From NCBI GenBank assembly GCA_030159075.1, contig BROG01000026.1:1891501-1955500 (forward strand): a stretch of DNA of 64,000 bases. The letters run 5' to 3'. This stretch comes from Atrina japonica. Lineage: Eukaryota; Mollusca; Bivalvia; Pterioida; Pinnidae. Of this stretch, positions 1 to 12,148 are shown in pieces. The notes under the pieces were generated by a model. The model was given only the letters and a program-made list of their open reading frames with translations, did no database searches and was not told the DNA's origin. Position 1 is the first letter of the stretch, and each line of letters starts with the position of its first letter. A program made the translations under genes and the position numbers.

Positions 1-120
1 TAAAGCAGCTGAAGAACGACGATATATAAAGTACAGAGGAATATGTCTTATGAGGTCATCTGTCATAGAAGGCCACCTGTTTTATGAGACCACATTCGGA
101 AAACCACTTATAAATCTACC

Positions 121-397
121 TAGGGCTGTCATTGATGAGAAATTCTATATCGATATATCGATCAACAAAAAATATCGATATATTGATAAATCGAATAATA
201 TGGTACTTCTATAAATAAGAATAAAATATAACATATTTCAAGAACAGGAAGTGTAACATATTTTGGAAATTGTAAAAGAAAATACATCTTGTGAAATGCA
301 TTATGAAATGTATCGATACTAAAAAATGTATCAATTATCGTATCAAATCAATTTGTATATCGATACATAGATATCGAGTCTATCAATGACAGCCCTA
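121..397. mobile_element. hAT-like MITE with TIRs and 8-bp target duplication
   Basis: The left end TAGGGCTGTCATTGAT (from 121) is matched in reverse complement by ATCAATGACAGCCCTA (ending 397). The flanks are aatctacc (113-120) and ggtctacc (398-405), sharing six of eight bases, as expected for an aged hAT 8-bp target site duplication. The 277-bp interior is AT-rich, is full of ATCGATA motifs and has no reading frame, so it is a non-autonomous element. Confidence 0.75.
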
Positions 398-483
398 GGT
401 CTACCAAGATAAAATGGCACTGTCAGGTTTTGTCAAAAACTACCACAAGAGACTGTATTTTTTCCAAAAGTAGGGGTGTACAG

Positions 484-605
484 ATAAAAGATTTAAATGG
501 GGCATTAGCTGTGTTTACCAAAAAAAAAAAAATAATAATAATATTACGATTTTTCTCCTTTTACTTGATGTACAACAACAAATAAGAGCTATACACAGGC
601 ATAAT
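484..605. repeat. Solo end of a TIR element (GGGGCATTAGCTGTG family)
   Basis: The segment begins with a GGGGCATTAGCTGTG-type sequence, then a CTTGATGTACAACAACAAAT block and TATACACAGGCAT. The same order forms the terminal inverted repeats of the element at 26789-27528 and occurs at 62583-62890. Only one end is seen here. Confidence 0.55.
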
Positions 606-1794
606 TAGAGATTATTACATGTGTTTTTAGTCCCTCGGGCTGATATGGAGGTCTCAGGACAATACCGGAACGATATGGAAAAACACATGTTATAATCTTT
701 TTATCACATTTTTAAAGATATTAACAGCTTTAATGAAAATGTTTCATAAAAATAAAGAAGAATTGTATTATGTCATCATTTGATTATTTATTCCATGGTG
801 TTTGTAAACAGTACACAGAACTAACATTGACATCATTGTCTGACAGGAAGTGACGTGCATAGCTCATGATGGCGTCCGGGTAAAAATCAATATCAGGGCT
901 GATAACCAATATCAGCCTGGGGCAATATGGATTTTCTGCTTCCATATAGTCAAATACGGTAACAGGCCAATACCTGTGAACCATTTCCGGTATTATCACA
1001 TATGCAAAATTGCGGTTATCACTACCCTATATATGATAAATAGAGACTTTGTCATTTTCATTAATTTTTGCATGATTACCTCAATTATCTCCCCTTGCAT
1101 TCAAGAAATTTGATGACAAGTTTCAGCTCAGTGTTTGATGTGTGAAATGAAAATAGAGCATTATATGGATTGTAATTTGTATAATACACTGGCATCATCA
1201 GTGCAGAGTATATTGTCCATCATAGGTCCTGGTCTGTTCATTATTAGATTAATACAATTTAACACCACATTGAGGGAGGGATGGCGAAATCTCGATCCGA
1301 ATGCACAAAGATTTTTTGTCCATGATGAGGTCAAGGATAAACAAAATTTTGTGCATGAGTTGTGTTTGATTGTTTTTCTCTCATGTTGAAATAGTAATGT
1401 CTGCATCCACCCTACAGGGTGAGATAACATTTTCTCTGACATCTAAATTCACGGACAAATCTGTCTCAAGTGAGAGAAATCCTGTTGTCTATCATTTAAG
1501 TACAAATTTTCTTCATTTATTTAGTTTTGTTGATTTTGGTTACCCACAAAAAAAAAAAAAAAAAAAAAATAATTGAATTTTACATAATTGAAATTTTTTT
1601 ATCTCAAAATCTCAAAACCGTTTTCAATTTTAGATTTTTTACCAAATACATAAAATGCCAAATATCCAAAACTGCTTTAAAAACTGTTTTAAAAACTTTT
1701 CATTTTTATTTCATTTTTGGGAACCTTATGTGGCATTACAAATAAAAAATTCTAGCTTCAGTGAATTACCTAATTCCTCCCTTGTATTTGCAGG

Positions 1795-1955
1795 TACAGT
1801 GGAACCTATCTTAAAAGACCACTCATAACAGACCACCTGTCTTCTGAGATCATATTGTGAAAGCACTTGGTAAAAAAATCCTTCAATAGAGCATCTTTTG
1901 AGAGATCACATTTTATTGGCAGATGGGGTGGTCTCTCAGGACAGGTTTCACTGTA
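1795..1955. mobile_element. Small TIR element (TACAGTGGAACCT family)
   Basis: TACAGTGGAACCT at the left is matched by AGGTTTCACTGTA at the right, 12 of 13 bases in reverse complement. The 161-bp interior carries repeated 'agaccacct' motifs and no reading frame. Related copies lie at 6419-6603 and about 44978-45150. Confidence 0.6.
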
Positions 1956-3759
1956 TGATATAGAATGTTGTGTTTCATATTTTGTTAACTCAGCCGATTT
2001 CTTCTGTAGGCACAGCATTTCCTCATTCTTATCACCTTCAGCCTAGCGTGGTTACCTCTTTTTAACAAAAACATTCTGATCTCTTTAAGCATCAAGTTCC
2101 TGGCCGATCGATGATAGTCCTACATGATTCATTATAGCTATGTCATTCGTCATTTCAAAATGGAAAAGATAATATGTTTAATTTTGGCAGTGAATTCTGC
2201 AGTAGATTTTTATTTATGTCCAAAGCAAGACATTTGTAACGCAACATTCCTCATGCAAGCAGTTTGTCTGTTTTGCAGAAATTAAAGTATTTGTTTTTCT
2301 TTTTAAATTATAGAACATGATAGCTGGCAAATGATAGCGTTTGATAACGGCATATTTCTTGTCAGACTTTGTATCACAGTGCAAATAGAATGTCTTGCAG
2401 ATTAAATCGTAAAACATTCATACACTTTACCCTGCATATAATGTTGCTGTTTAACTTCCAACTTTCCTACTACAGAAAAAATATATGTTGTTGACATGGT
2501 GATCAGATGTCTCCTTGTTAATGTCATGTGCAACTATCCCATCATAATAAAATCTTAATTTTGATGTTTTCTGTTGGTTTACAAAAAACTTTCAGCTTTG
2601 AATTTGAACCTTTTTACACTTGGAATGAGTTCATTTTACAATTCTTAAGGAGGGTATTATTGAAAAATTTCAAAACAAATTCAAATCTGGCATTTCACTT
2701 TGCATTACTATTGATAACACTGTCTGCTGCGATATCCTGAGAGCAAATACCGTGCTTAGTCACCTGAACATTTTGAAGAATCGGGAAGTACGTGTATATC
2801 TATTTGCATAAAGGAGTGCAACAAAAATTGTTTATTTATCCAATTTATTATTACTAATAATCCAGTAAGATCGTAAAAAATACAAAATAGAAAATGAAGT
2901 CAAAGAAAACAAATGTTGTACAGGGGTCAACAATCATGAACTTATCCAATTGTCCTGCTGGACAAATAGTATTGAAATCTACATGTACAAATGCAAAAAT
3001 GACTTGTCTTTCGGACAATTGAGAAGTAACATCTACTTGTCTGACCACAAAATGAACTTGTCCCAGACAACTGGACAAACCTGATTGTTGAAACCTGTAG
3101 ATTATATACAGTAGGTTAATTTTCTTTTTTTTTCTTTCTCTTTTTCATATAAAACCACCGGTTTGTTAAAACATTTATGGAGAGTGACTTATAAAGCTTC
3201 TTTGATAAAACTCATACCATAAACTCCAAATATCTAACGCTTTCATTGTTTCTTAAAGTTGAGATTTTCTGTTTGTAAGATTTTGCCATTTTAACAGAAA
3301 CTTAAATTCTCTATGTCACAACTCCTTATTTGCACATATTAAAAAGAGACATAAAAATTATGTATCTGGCAAAACCTATCAGTACTATAAAACAAAACAG
3401 TGGAAATTCATATCAAAGCAAACACAAAAACAACAAAACATTCTAAATTGTGAATGGTGAAAATTGTTCTGAAATTGAATGAGAAAAGATTTTGTGATAT
3501 CATTTTGAAAAAATGTGGTTTTATATGAAATATATAGAGAAAAATAGAAAGTTTCCTCACTTTTGTCACCATCTAGTCAGTTTAAGAGCTCACCAGAGCT
3601 CATTTTAATAGTTGAAATGTAATAAAATTTACTTTACTTTACCATCCTATACATGTACTATTTGGGGCAAAAATTACTATTATTGTATTTGGTTCGTGCT
3701 TTCCAGCAAACTGATGAAAAATGAGATGAAAATTGCCAAATGAATCTCATCTTTTTTTT

Positions 3760-5585
3760 AAGCTCACCTGAGCTATTGTGATCACTCCCCATCCGTCGTC
3801 TGGTGTCCGTCTGTAAACTTTTCATATTTTCCACTTCTTCTCTGAAACCACAGAAGGGATTTTGACGAAACTTTGCAGTATGTCAATGCTCAAGGTCCTT
3901 TACCAAGTTTGTAGTTTTCAGCCAGATTGGTCAAGGGGTGGATCCTGGGTGGGACAGAACAGGTCCCAAAAGGTACCCTCTTTAAAAATCTTCTTCTCCA
4001 GAACCACTATATGACTTGAAAAACAGATTTTCTGAGTGTTCTACATTGATGTATGATTCAAATTTGTATTTTTCATAAAAATCGGATTATTAATTTTTTA
4101 TGAGTTTTTGAGGTCTTTCAGATTTTGTCATTTTCATTCATTTTTGCATGATTTTGTCAATTATCTCACTACATGAATTGAAAAACAGATTGTTTCTGAG
4201 TAATCTACACGTATGTATGATTCAAGGTTGTATTTTTAATAAAAATCGGATTATTAATTTTTGAAGTGTTTTTGAGGTAATTTTCATTAATCTTTTCATG
4301 ATTTCCTCAATTATCTCCCCTTCCATTCACAATGAAACATTAAAGTATTTTACTTGTATATAGTTGAAGAAATGTTTTTGTGCTAGAATTTTGCTGAAAT
4401 TTATTTTCTAGAAATTTTTATTAATTTCTTAAAACAGCAGTATTTATGTTTCTTGGCCAGATCAGCCTACATGTACATCTTCTTCCTGTTCTTCTTTTCA
4501 CATTTGTAGATGGTTCTCAGGTGAGTGATTGAGGCCCTCCTGAAGGTTCAAGTGAGCTTTTCTGATTGCCTTTTGTCCATCGTCCATCCATCTGTCTGTA
4601 AATCCATCCATCTGTCTGTCTGTCTCTAAACTTTTCACATTTTCGACTTATCCTCCAAAACAGCTAAAGGGATTTTGATAAAACTTCATAGATCACTCAG
4701 ATACAATTAATTTTCCAATTCATGCAACGGTTCTGAAGAAGATTTTTAAAGAGGGGTACCCCCTGGGGCCTCTTTTGCCCCACCCTGGATTCACCCCTGG
4801 GCTGATCTGGCCAAAGTGAACAAACTTGGTAGAGGACCTTGAGTACCTCTACTGCATGGATTGAAAAACTAATTTCATCTGAGTGATTTTTATGGATGTA
4901 TAATTCAATTTCCTGTTTTTGGAATAAATTGGAAAATTAATTTTTGAAATGTTTCTGACATCTTTCCAGCTTTGTCATTTCCAAATATGACTGTAATAAG
5001 TCTAAAAAAAAATAAAAAATAATCTAATTTGAGAAAAGTAATGAAAGTAAGGGAAATGAACATGCGTTACTAAATTAAAGATACAGATATGTCAAATTCA
5101 CTCAAAAAGTTGAAATGAATTGATGAATAAAGGATATCTACCAATATATAAATAGACAATTAGATTTATTTACATTTATGCAAATTATTTAATTGCTAAT
5201 AAATGTTATTTCATAAATACTTGATATAGAAATTTGAATGTGAAACCTGACTAAAAATTGATATTGTACGAGTGTTAACTTAGATATCTACAAAACAAAC
5301 GCTCAATTTATTTCGTTCCATATCAGAGGTATCAATACAAAATTCAGTCGACATTCTTTAGCATTCAGAAAAATCAGTCGGTGTATAAAATGCATCTAAG
5401 TGCCCTCCAATGAGGCGGAATTATAAATGTTTACAGGTGGTATTTAGCTTTGTCATTTTTATTCATTTTTAAGTCTCTTCCACTCCCAATGAGTATTAAA
5501 ATAATTTTGTAAATTTGAGATTCCTATATTTGTAAGATACCTACACAATTCAGGTGAGCGATGTGGCTCATGGGACTCTTGTTTA
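3760..5585. repeat. Long dispersed non-coding repeat with GCTCACCTGAGC / CAGGTGAGC ends
   Basis: The block opens with AGCTCACCTGAGCTATTGTG and ends with CAGGTGAGCGATGTGGCTCA, so the ends are partly inverted copies. The interior repeats near-identical phrases, such as 'ggattattaattttt' near 4085 and 4250 and a 'gtccatccatctgtctgt' stretch near 4570-4625. A second GAGTGATTGAGG end near 4520 suggests nested or tandem copies. No coding frame is present. I do not know its class. Confidence 0.5.
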
Positions 5586-5760
5586 AATCTTGAAATGTTT
5601 GTTTGTTTGCGCACTAGAAATGACTCACAAACTACTTATAAATTAATAGTTCTAAGTTATGGCACATGAAATAAACAATTTTGAGTGATGGTGCCATCTC
5701 ATAATATGGCAACTAATTGACAATTTGTTCTTCTCATTCATACAAGCTTTAAAGTGATAT

Positions 5761-5967
5761 ACTGTACTGGTTAGGGACCAGTAACTGGCTATTTCATGAG
5801 TTTGGCTTTATAGAACAAGATTTTGTGAGATATTTTTACGGCAGTCATCAGCTGTGGATATTTTTCTCAAACAGCAGGAAAAAATATTGGCTTGGTACAT
5901 ACTAAAGATGAAATCACACCACAGCTAGCTACTGGTCCTAGCCAGCCATTGGTCCCTGTCCAGTACT
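5761..5967. mobile_element. MITE, CTGTACTGG family, copy 1
   Basis: It starts ACTGTACTGGTTAGGGACCA and ends with the near reverse complement around CCTGTCCAGTACT. Inside are repeated ctactggtcctagccagcc motifs. A second copy with the same internal order is at 19366-19608. It ends about 60 bases before a WRAP73 exon. Confidence 0.65.
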
Positions 5968-6026
5968 CCTATTTGTCTTGGATAGCAATTTTTGATGAAT
6001 GTGATTACTTCTTTTTCTTTTCTCAG

Positions 6027-6110
6027 ATAACATGCCACATACTCTTTGGATCTGGGATGTAGAGAAACTGAAACTTTGTGCTGTGCTAGTCCAAGGAGCA
6101 CCAATCAAAT
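6027..6110 (+). CDS. WRAP73: WRAP73 exon (third from last)
   Basis: It is preceded by tttcttttctcag and followed by gtatgt. The frame enters with two bases of an Asp codon and leaves with one base. It encodes the [16 protein letters not shown] blade and the following strand. Confidence 0.92.
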
Positions 6111-9100
6111 GTATGTATAGAGTGTGTCCTGGCTGCTCTTGTCTTAGACCTTGATTATTACACAATTTTACTCAACTTCAGCTTAATATCCTGAAATCTG
6201 ATTGACTAAGCAGGTCAAGTTAACTCATCAGCCCCTGAAAAACAATGGACTCTTCTGTAAATCAAGGACTTAGACCATTCCAAATGTGTCTTAAGGGGTG
6301 AATGAGATAAGAATATTCTCAGACTTAAGAGTATTGGCAAGTTTGAGTAATCAGCCCCAACTATTTGATGTTTCTTCAAGACAAATCTCCCACTATTATT
6401 AAACAGCATATTTAGATGTACAGTGGCACCTCGCTATTAAGACCACCTAACTGACTGACAAATTCAGAGTGGTCTGATTAGTGAGGTGGTCTCTCAAGTG
6501 AGGTTCTGTATTTATTAGATACTTATCAAGGACTTAAAACTTGGGGTCCGAATTTAGAGATGGTCTCCTAAGCGAGGTGGTCATTAGGCGAGGTTCCAAT
6601 GTAGATTTCATATTTTCAGTGATTAGTACCAGCTTAAATTTCTGACTAATTGATGAGAAAGATATCAATGCAAAATATATCCTGTCTAAAAACATTTTTA
6701 TAGTACTGGGTTAAACAGCATTGAATACAATATCGGTAACATGTCAAAATATGATTTTGTCTTTTTAGGTGTTGAGTGGGACCCACATCAAGCCAGACTA
6801 GCTCTGTGTACAGGCTCAAACAAACTTTACATGTGGTCACCAGCCGGAAGTCTTGCTGTTGAGGTCCCTGTTGAAGGTTTGTAAATGTATGCTCACTGAA
6901 TGTCAAGGTCATATGACATGTTGCTTTTGAATGTCAGGCTTGTATGTCACTGGGCTCGCAAAGAGGTTTAAAAACCCCTAAATTTGATGTTGGCCTTGAA
7001 ATGCCCCTAAAAATAGTAAAGTGTCTTTTAAAAAAAACTCAAATTAAAAAGGAAGCCCTGAAAAGCCTTAAATTTTATGTCTTTAGGTCTAATTGAAATA
7101 TACATCATCTTGTATTAAAGTTTGAATGAAAAAACACAAAAATACTATTTGATAACTGTTTCTGAATTTCCAACTGCGTTTATTGACCTGGGGTTGTCCG
7201 CTTGATGATATAAAAGTATTCACTCCAGTTGTGATTACTATTACAGTTGTGATCACTATTACAGTTGTGATCACTATTACAGTTGTGTCACTATTACAGT
7301 TGATCACTATTACAGTTGTGATCACTATTACAGTTGATCAATATTACAGTTGTGATCACTATTACAGTTGTGATCACTATTACAGTTGATCACTATTACA
7401 GTTGTGATCACTATTACAGTTGTGATCAATATTACAGTTGTGATCACTATTACAGTTGTGATCACTATTACAGTTGATCACTATTACAGTTGTGATCACT
7501 ATTACAGTTGTGATCACTTTTACAGTTGTGATCACTATTACAGTTGTGTCACTATTACAGTTGATCACTATTACAGTTGTGATCACTATTACAGTTGTGA
7601 TCACTATTACAGTTGATCACTATTACAGTTGTGATCACTATTACAGTTGATCACTATTACAGTTGTGATTACTATTACAGTTGATCACTATTACAGTTGA
7701 TCACTATTACAGTTGTGATCACTATTACAGTTGTGATCACTATTACAGTTGATCACTATTACAGCTGATCACTATTACAGTTGTGATCACTATTACAGTT
7801 GTGATCACTATTACAGTTGTGATTACTATTACAGTTGTGATCACTATTACAGTTATGTCACTATTACAGTTGATCACTATTACAGTTGTGATTACTATTA
7901 CAGTTGATCACTATTACAGTTGTGATCACTTACAGTTGTGATCACTATTACAGTTGATCACTTTTACAGTTGTGATCACTATTACAGTTGTGTCACTATT
8001 ACAGTTGATCACTATTACAGTTGTGATCACTATTACAGTTGATCACTATTACAGTTGTGTTTACTATTACAGTTGATCACTATTACAGTTGATCACTATT
8101 ACAGTTGTGATCACTATTACAGTTGTGTCACTATTACAGTTGTGTCACTATTACAGTTGTGATCACTATTACAGTTGACACTATTACAGTTTGTGATTAC
8201 TATTACAGTTGTGATCACTATTACAGTTGATCACTAACAAGTTGATCACTATTACAATCACTATTACAGGATACACAGTTGTGATTATTAAATCAATACA
8301 GTTGTGATCACTATTACAGTTGTGTTCACTATTACAGTTGATCAATATTACAGTTGTGATCACTATTACAGTTGATCAATATTACAGTTGTGATCACTAA
8401 TACAGTTGATCACTATTACAGTTGTGATCACTATTACAGTTGTGATCACTATTACAGTTGATCAATATTACAGTTGTGATCACTATTACAGTTGTGATCA
8501 CTATTACAGTTGAACACTATTACAGTTGTGATCACTATTACAGTTGTTATCACTATTACAGTTGTGATCACTATTACAGTTGATCAATATTACAGTTGTG
8601 ATCACTATTACAGTTGATCACTATTACAGTTGTGATCACTATTACAGTTGTGGTCGCTATTACAGTTGTGATCACTTTTACAGTTGTGATCACTATTACA
8701 GTTGTGATCACTATTACAGTTGATCAATATTACAGTTGTGATCACTATAACGTTTAAATTTGAATGTGCCAACACATCCAGCTACAAGCACTTAATTGGA
8801 AAAAAAAACTACTGCCCACCATTTGTAAAGAGTTGGACTCTGCAAGTTTGTCTTCAAAATGGGGCAGCACAATATATTGTGTGCATTAAAACTATCAACT
8901 TCGAGAAAATAGGTAAACATGCACTGATTATCCACTTTGGGGAAATGGGTGAACATTACTTCCCACATGAGTTAAAAAAACACGTGGCTTTCTAACTTAA
9001 ATCCATCAGTCAACAGAAAATGCAAGTTTTTCATCAAATTTTACACACTTTTTACTTCTTCTCAAGAACCATTGGGTCAGTTTTAACCAAATTTGATAGG

Positions 9101-9846
9101 AAGTATACCCATTTGTAGCCACATAAAATTTATAAATGAAAAGGAGCTAGGACCCCTAGGTCTCAAGTTAGTCAAAAAGGACCAAAACTTGGAACATCTT
9201 GAAAAATCTTCTCATGAACAAATAATCAGATGTCTTTCAAATTTTGTGTGCATGATTGCTCAGTCAATATCCACAAGTGAAAACAATATCTGTCCATAAA
9301 TGAGCCACTAGGGGGCACTTCAAATGACAGGGTATAGTTTTAAACAAATGGCTTATTAACTTAAAACTGATTGGCTTTTTGTATACAAAGATATATAACA
9401 AAGTTGTTAGGAATCATTTATGTATATCAAATGAAAAGAGGCTAGAACCAATCGGGCTCCAAAAGGGGCCAAAGGTTTTACATCTTTAAAATTCATGATC
9501 AGCCTTTTCTGTAAGCATGTTTTACTCAGGTCTGTTTGCCTTTTTGAATTGCTGAACATTTTAAACAGAATTCGAACATAAACCCTCAAAGCCTGTAAGT
9601 TTCTTAGTCTCGACCTAGTGTAATTTTGTTGGTCTGGGATCATAGCGATTTATCTGGATGCAATTCTGTTTAAGACTGAATGTGGAAGATTTGTTTCTTC
9701 TAAATCCTCTGTTTTTTTAATCATTTTCAGGTCCATTCAATGTCCATTCTCTCAAGTGGCATGCAGACAGCAACATAATCCTTCTGCTTGGCAAAGATCA
9801 GATGTGTGTATGTTACCTAACAGATTCTAATACTGAGAAAGTCTAG
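6027..9846 (+). CDS. WRAP73: WRAP73 (WDR8), C-terminal part, three exons
   Basis: Exons are 6027-6110, 6769-6876 and 9731-9846 (stop TAG at 9844). All have GT-AG borders and phases that join in frame. They encode about 103 residues of the C-terminal WD-repeat region, including [44 protein letters not shown], then a WHAD...[13 protein letters not shown] end. This order matches what I recall of the end of vertebrate WRAP73 (WDxxKLxLxAVL, WDPQQPRLAICTG, LYLWSPAG, LLSKDHFCLCFL). WRAP73 is a WD40 protein of the centrosome and ciliary base that works with SSX2IP in centriole satellite function and spindle anchoring (family knowledge). The start and the earlier repeats lie outside the window. The protein ends soon after the last beta-blade, slightly shorter than the human tail. 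The introns carry repeats, including a 1.5-kb minisatellite. Confidence 0.93.
6419..6603. mobile_element. Small TIR element (TACAGTGG...CCTCGCT family)
   Basis: The left end TACAGTGGCACCTCGCT is echoed at the right by AGGCGAGGTTCCAATGTA in reverse complement. The interior has 'agaccacct' and 'gaggtggtc' motifs. It is of the same type as 1795-1955 and sits in a WRAP73 intron. Confidence 0.6.
6769..6876 (+). CDS. WRAP73: WRAP73 exon (second from last)
   Basis: It is preceded by tctttttag and followed by gtttgt. It completes a Cys codon and encodes [15 protein letters not shown] and [15 protein letters not shown], the best-conserved stretch of the protein seen here. It leaves in phase 1. Confidence 0.93.
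7219..8757. repeat. Minisatellite, 16/18-bp units, about 1.5 kb
   Basis: The array alternates GATCACTATTACAGTT (16) and GATCACTATTACAGTTGT (18) units, with occasional GTCAC, GATTAC or GATCAA variants, for roughly 90 units. It lies in the last WRAP73 intron. Open frames through it on both strands are produced by the repeat and are not genes. Confidence 0.95.
8990..9660. repeat. Dispersed non-coding repeat, copy A
   Basis: Phrases such as aaaaaggaccaaaacttgg, tgtatacaaagatata and 'ggaatcat' recur in the same order at 13245-13720. The frames at 8720-9299 and 9407-9643 fall inside it and show no domain. Its class is unknown. Confidence 0.55.
9731..9846 (+). CDS. WRAP73: WRAP73 last exon
   Basis: It is preceded by aatcattttcag. 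It encodes [27 protein letters not shown] and the terminal TDSNTEKV, then TAG at 9844-9846. Confidence 0.93.
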
Positions 9847-10099
9847 AAGTTTTGACTACAATCCAGCTAGATTCTCTGCAAAGAACAACATATAGACATT
9901 ATCAGTGTAAAACATATAGACAATAGTTGTCCATCATGGTTGCCATTGACAGTGCCTCTGGTGCATCTGGTATTTTGTTTACCAAGAAGACTCTGATTGG
10001 TTGTCTGTAGGGTCATGACCTTTCTATACAGATGTTTGACTCTGAAAAATGTTAAAAAACTACTTTAAAGGATTATAGAATATTTATTGTAATGTAGCC

Positions 10100-10105
10100 A
10101 ATAAA
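10100..10105 (+). terminator. Candidate WRAP73 poly(A) signal AATAAA
   Basis: This is the first canonical AATAAA after the WRAP73 stop codon, 254 bases downstream. A second candidate is at 11303-11308. Which one is used cannot be decided from sequence. Confidence 0.45.
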
Positions 10106-11751
10106 AAGACTTGATTTTTCCATTAACTGGAAAAGACTCTAGATTAATAGTAATCAGAATTATTTATGAAATTTAATAGTTTTGCTTTGAAAAATCATGC
10201 AAGAAATATAATAGATATTAGTCTGTGACTGGACACCTGGCAGCTTGACAAAGGTCCGAGACTCCAGCTAAATTCTATTTTTGACAAATAATGAAATGTT
10301 TGTAAAGCTACTAAGTGATTCTGTTCAGAAGCAGTTTACGTATTGCCAAAAATATTCAATTTAATTTATTGTTTCCCTGTTTCAAAGCAAGAAATATTTT
10401 GAAAACGATGTTGTCTGATTTACATAAATTAGCCAGATGGAGTAATGCCTTTTGATTATTATGTGGTCGATGCTACACACTTTTCCGTTAAGATGAGAAA
10501 ATAATTTTATTACCAACTCGATAACCATACATATGATGATAAGTAGGAACGATTACTCTTGCCCATGTAATTTATATGTTTTACCTAAAATTTAAATTCG
10601 TCCAGGTGGAGAAAGGTTCACAAGACTCAACCCAACCAGGTTATATAGAGTTTACAATTATAAGTGTCTGATTATGGTCTTAAAAACTAAAGATTAACTG
10701 TTTATGTGCTCTGAACAGAAGTTTTAGAAGTGGGTGAGACAGTAGGTGACTTTTTAATTTTAATATGTAAATTGGACAAAATTTCTGATTTTTGATTAGC
10801 AAAAGCATATTGGCAAAATTTCAAAAATTTGGATCAGGGCTTTTTAGACAGGTCGTCAGGTCACATTTTTGGCATAATTATGATATATCATTGAATGTCA
10901 AGAAGAGCTGAAAGAAATTACCTTTTCTGTTCGTTGTGATACAATAATTAGATTATTTTCAAATTACTTAACACAGATTCCATATTATGACATCTTAAAT
11001 TTCTATAAATTTGTTGAGAGTGAAAGATTCTTGTTCAGATAATTGAACACGATTTGATTGATTATTATTTTGATTGATAAAATCAATTAAGTTATCTTTG
11101 ACTCTCATTCCTTGGATGTGTCTAAAAGACATACATCATGGTATATGTAGACCGTTTTTTCACGTATGATAAATTTACTGTTTTACATACTCTTAATTGA
11201 TCCCATTAAGCACCCACCTCTTTTTGCCAATTATTAGCTCCCTGGGCGCTTATTGGGTCGAATATGGTATGTAGTTTGTACTGTGTAGATTGTATCATAC
11301 AAAATAAAGATCACACATCATCAACCATTGACATATAGTCCCAGACAAACTACTGCATTCCGTCCATTGTCTGAAGTGTTCTAATACTAGGCATTATGAC
11401 TGTGACTGTGGCATAATTGTGATTTAAGTGGTTGTCACTTTCACAATAAAAGTTCAAATATTAACATACATTCCACTTTATATTTAGCAATATCAAGGTT
11501 TTTTTCCCCAAATTTTTATATGTAATAAATAAATCTGAATATATATCTATTATGCATTAAATAAATAATATGCATATAATTTTTCTTATTTTTTGTTTGT
11601 TTATTTCGATGCCTGGAGATGGAAGATTGGAAGGTGGTATTGTTTTAGACTAATGGAGTCCAGTTAAGAAGGTTGGTTGAGGTCTGCTTTACCTGCGTCT
11701 ACTGCTCGGACATCTACATTGTACATCATGATAAATTCAAAAGTCTTTCTC

Positions 11752-12148
11752 AAGCCAAAAAATGAGTATTGCTGTGATTTTGGCACTGTTAATTCTTGTT
11801 ACTCTCAGTTAAGCCTAGTTTTTCTCCAAGGTTACAAGTAAGACCTAGTTTTCCTCAATTAAACTTGGTTTTTCTCCAATTAAATCTAGTCTTTTTGATT
11901 TAAACCCTGTTTTTTTTCAAGTGAATCCTATTTTTTCTCATAATCCACATTAACTGAAAAAATGGGTTTAACTCACAAAAACAAGGATTAAGAGTGCCAT
12001 GATCACATTAATACTAATTTTTGACTAGAGAAAAAAAAACTAGGTTTAACTAATTTTTGTTTGAGAAAAAGTAGGATTACCTGGAGAAAAACTACATTTA
12101 ACTGAGAAAAAATATGATTAACTCATTTTCGTGCTTTTGGCTTGCCAT
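11752..12148. repeat. Large imperfect palindrome with tandem internal units
   Basis: The left end caagccaaaaaatgagt is answered by actcattttcgtgcttttgg at the right. The left half holds repeated 'cctagtttttctccaattaa' units. The right half holds the inverse, 'gagaaaaactaggtttaact' units. 'tttggcactgttaat' and 'attaagagtgcc' also pair. The whole would fold back on itself. There is no coding frame. Confidence 0.6.

Larger units (their letters stand above)
1..6026 (+). other. WRAP73 intron (partial), no exon recognised
   Basis: This is the sequence before the first recognisable WRAP73 exon. No open frame here resembles the upstream WD repeats of that protein, so I read it as one long intron that continues past the window edge. 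It holds a hAT-like MITE (121-397), a solo element end (near 484-605), a small TIR element (1795-1955), a long dispersed repeat (about 3760-5585) and another MITE (5761-5967). The short frames at 784-1113 and 1135-1442 show no domain and overlap on both strands. I treat them as chance. Confidence 0.6.

Noticed and set aside
784..999. 71-codon minus-strand frame in the WRAP73 intron
   Set aside because: No domain, an overlapping frame on the other strand and AT-rich context. Treated as chance.
7183..7616. Overlapping open frames on both strands (Ile/Thr/Val- and Asn/Ser-rich)
   Set aside because: They are translations of the 16/18-bp minisatellite and have no domain or splice context.
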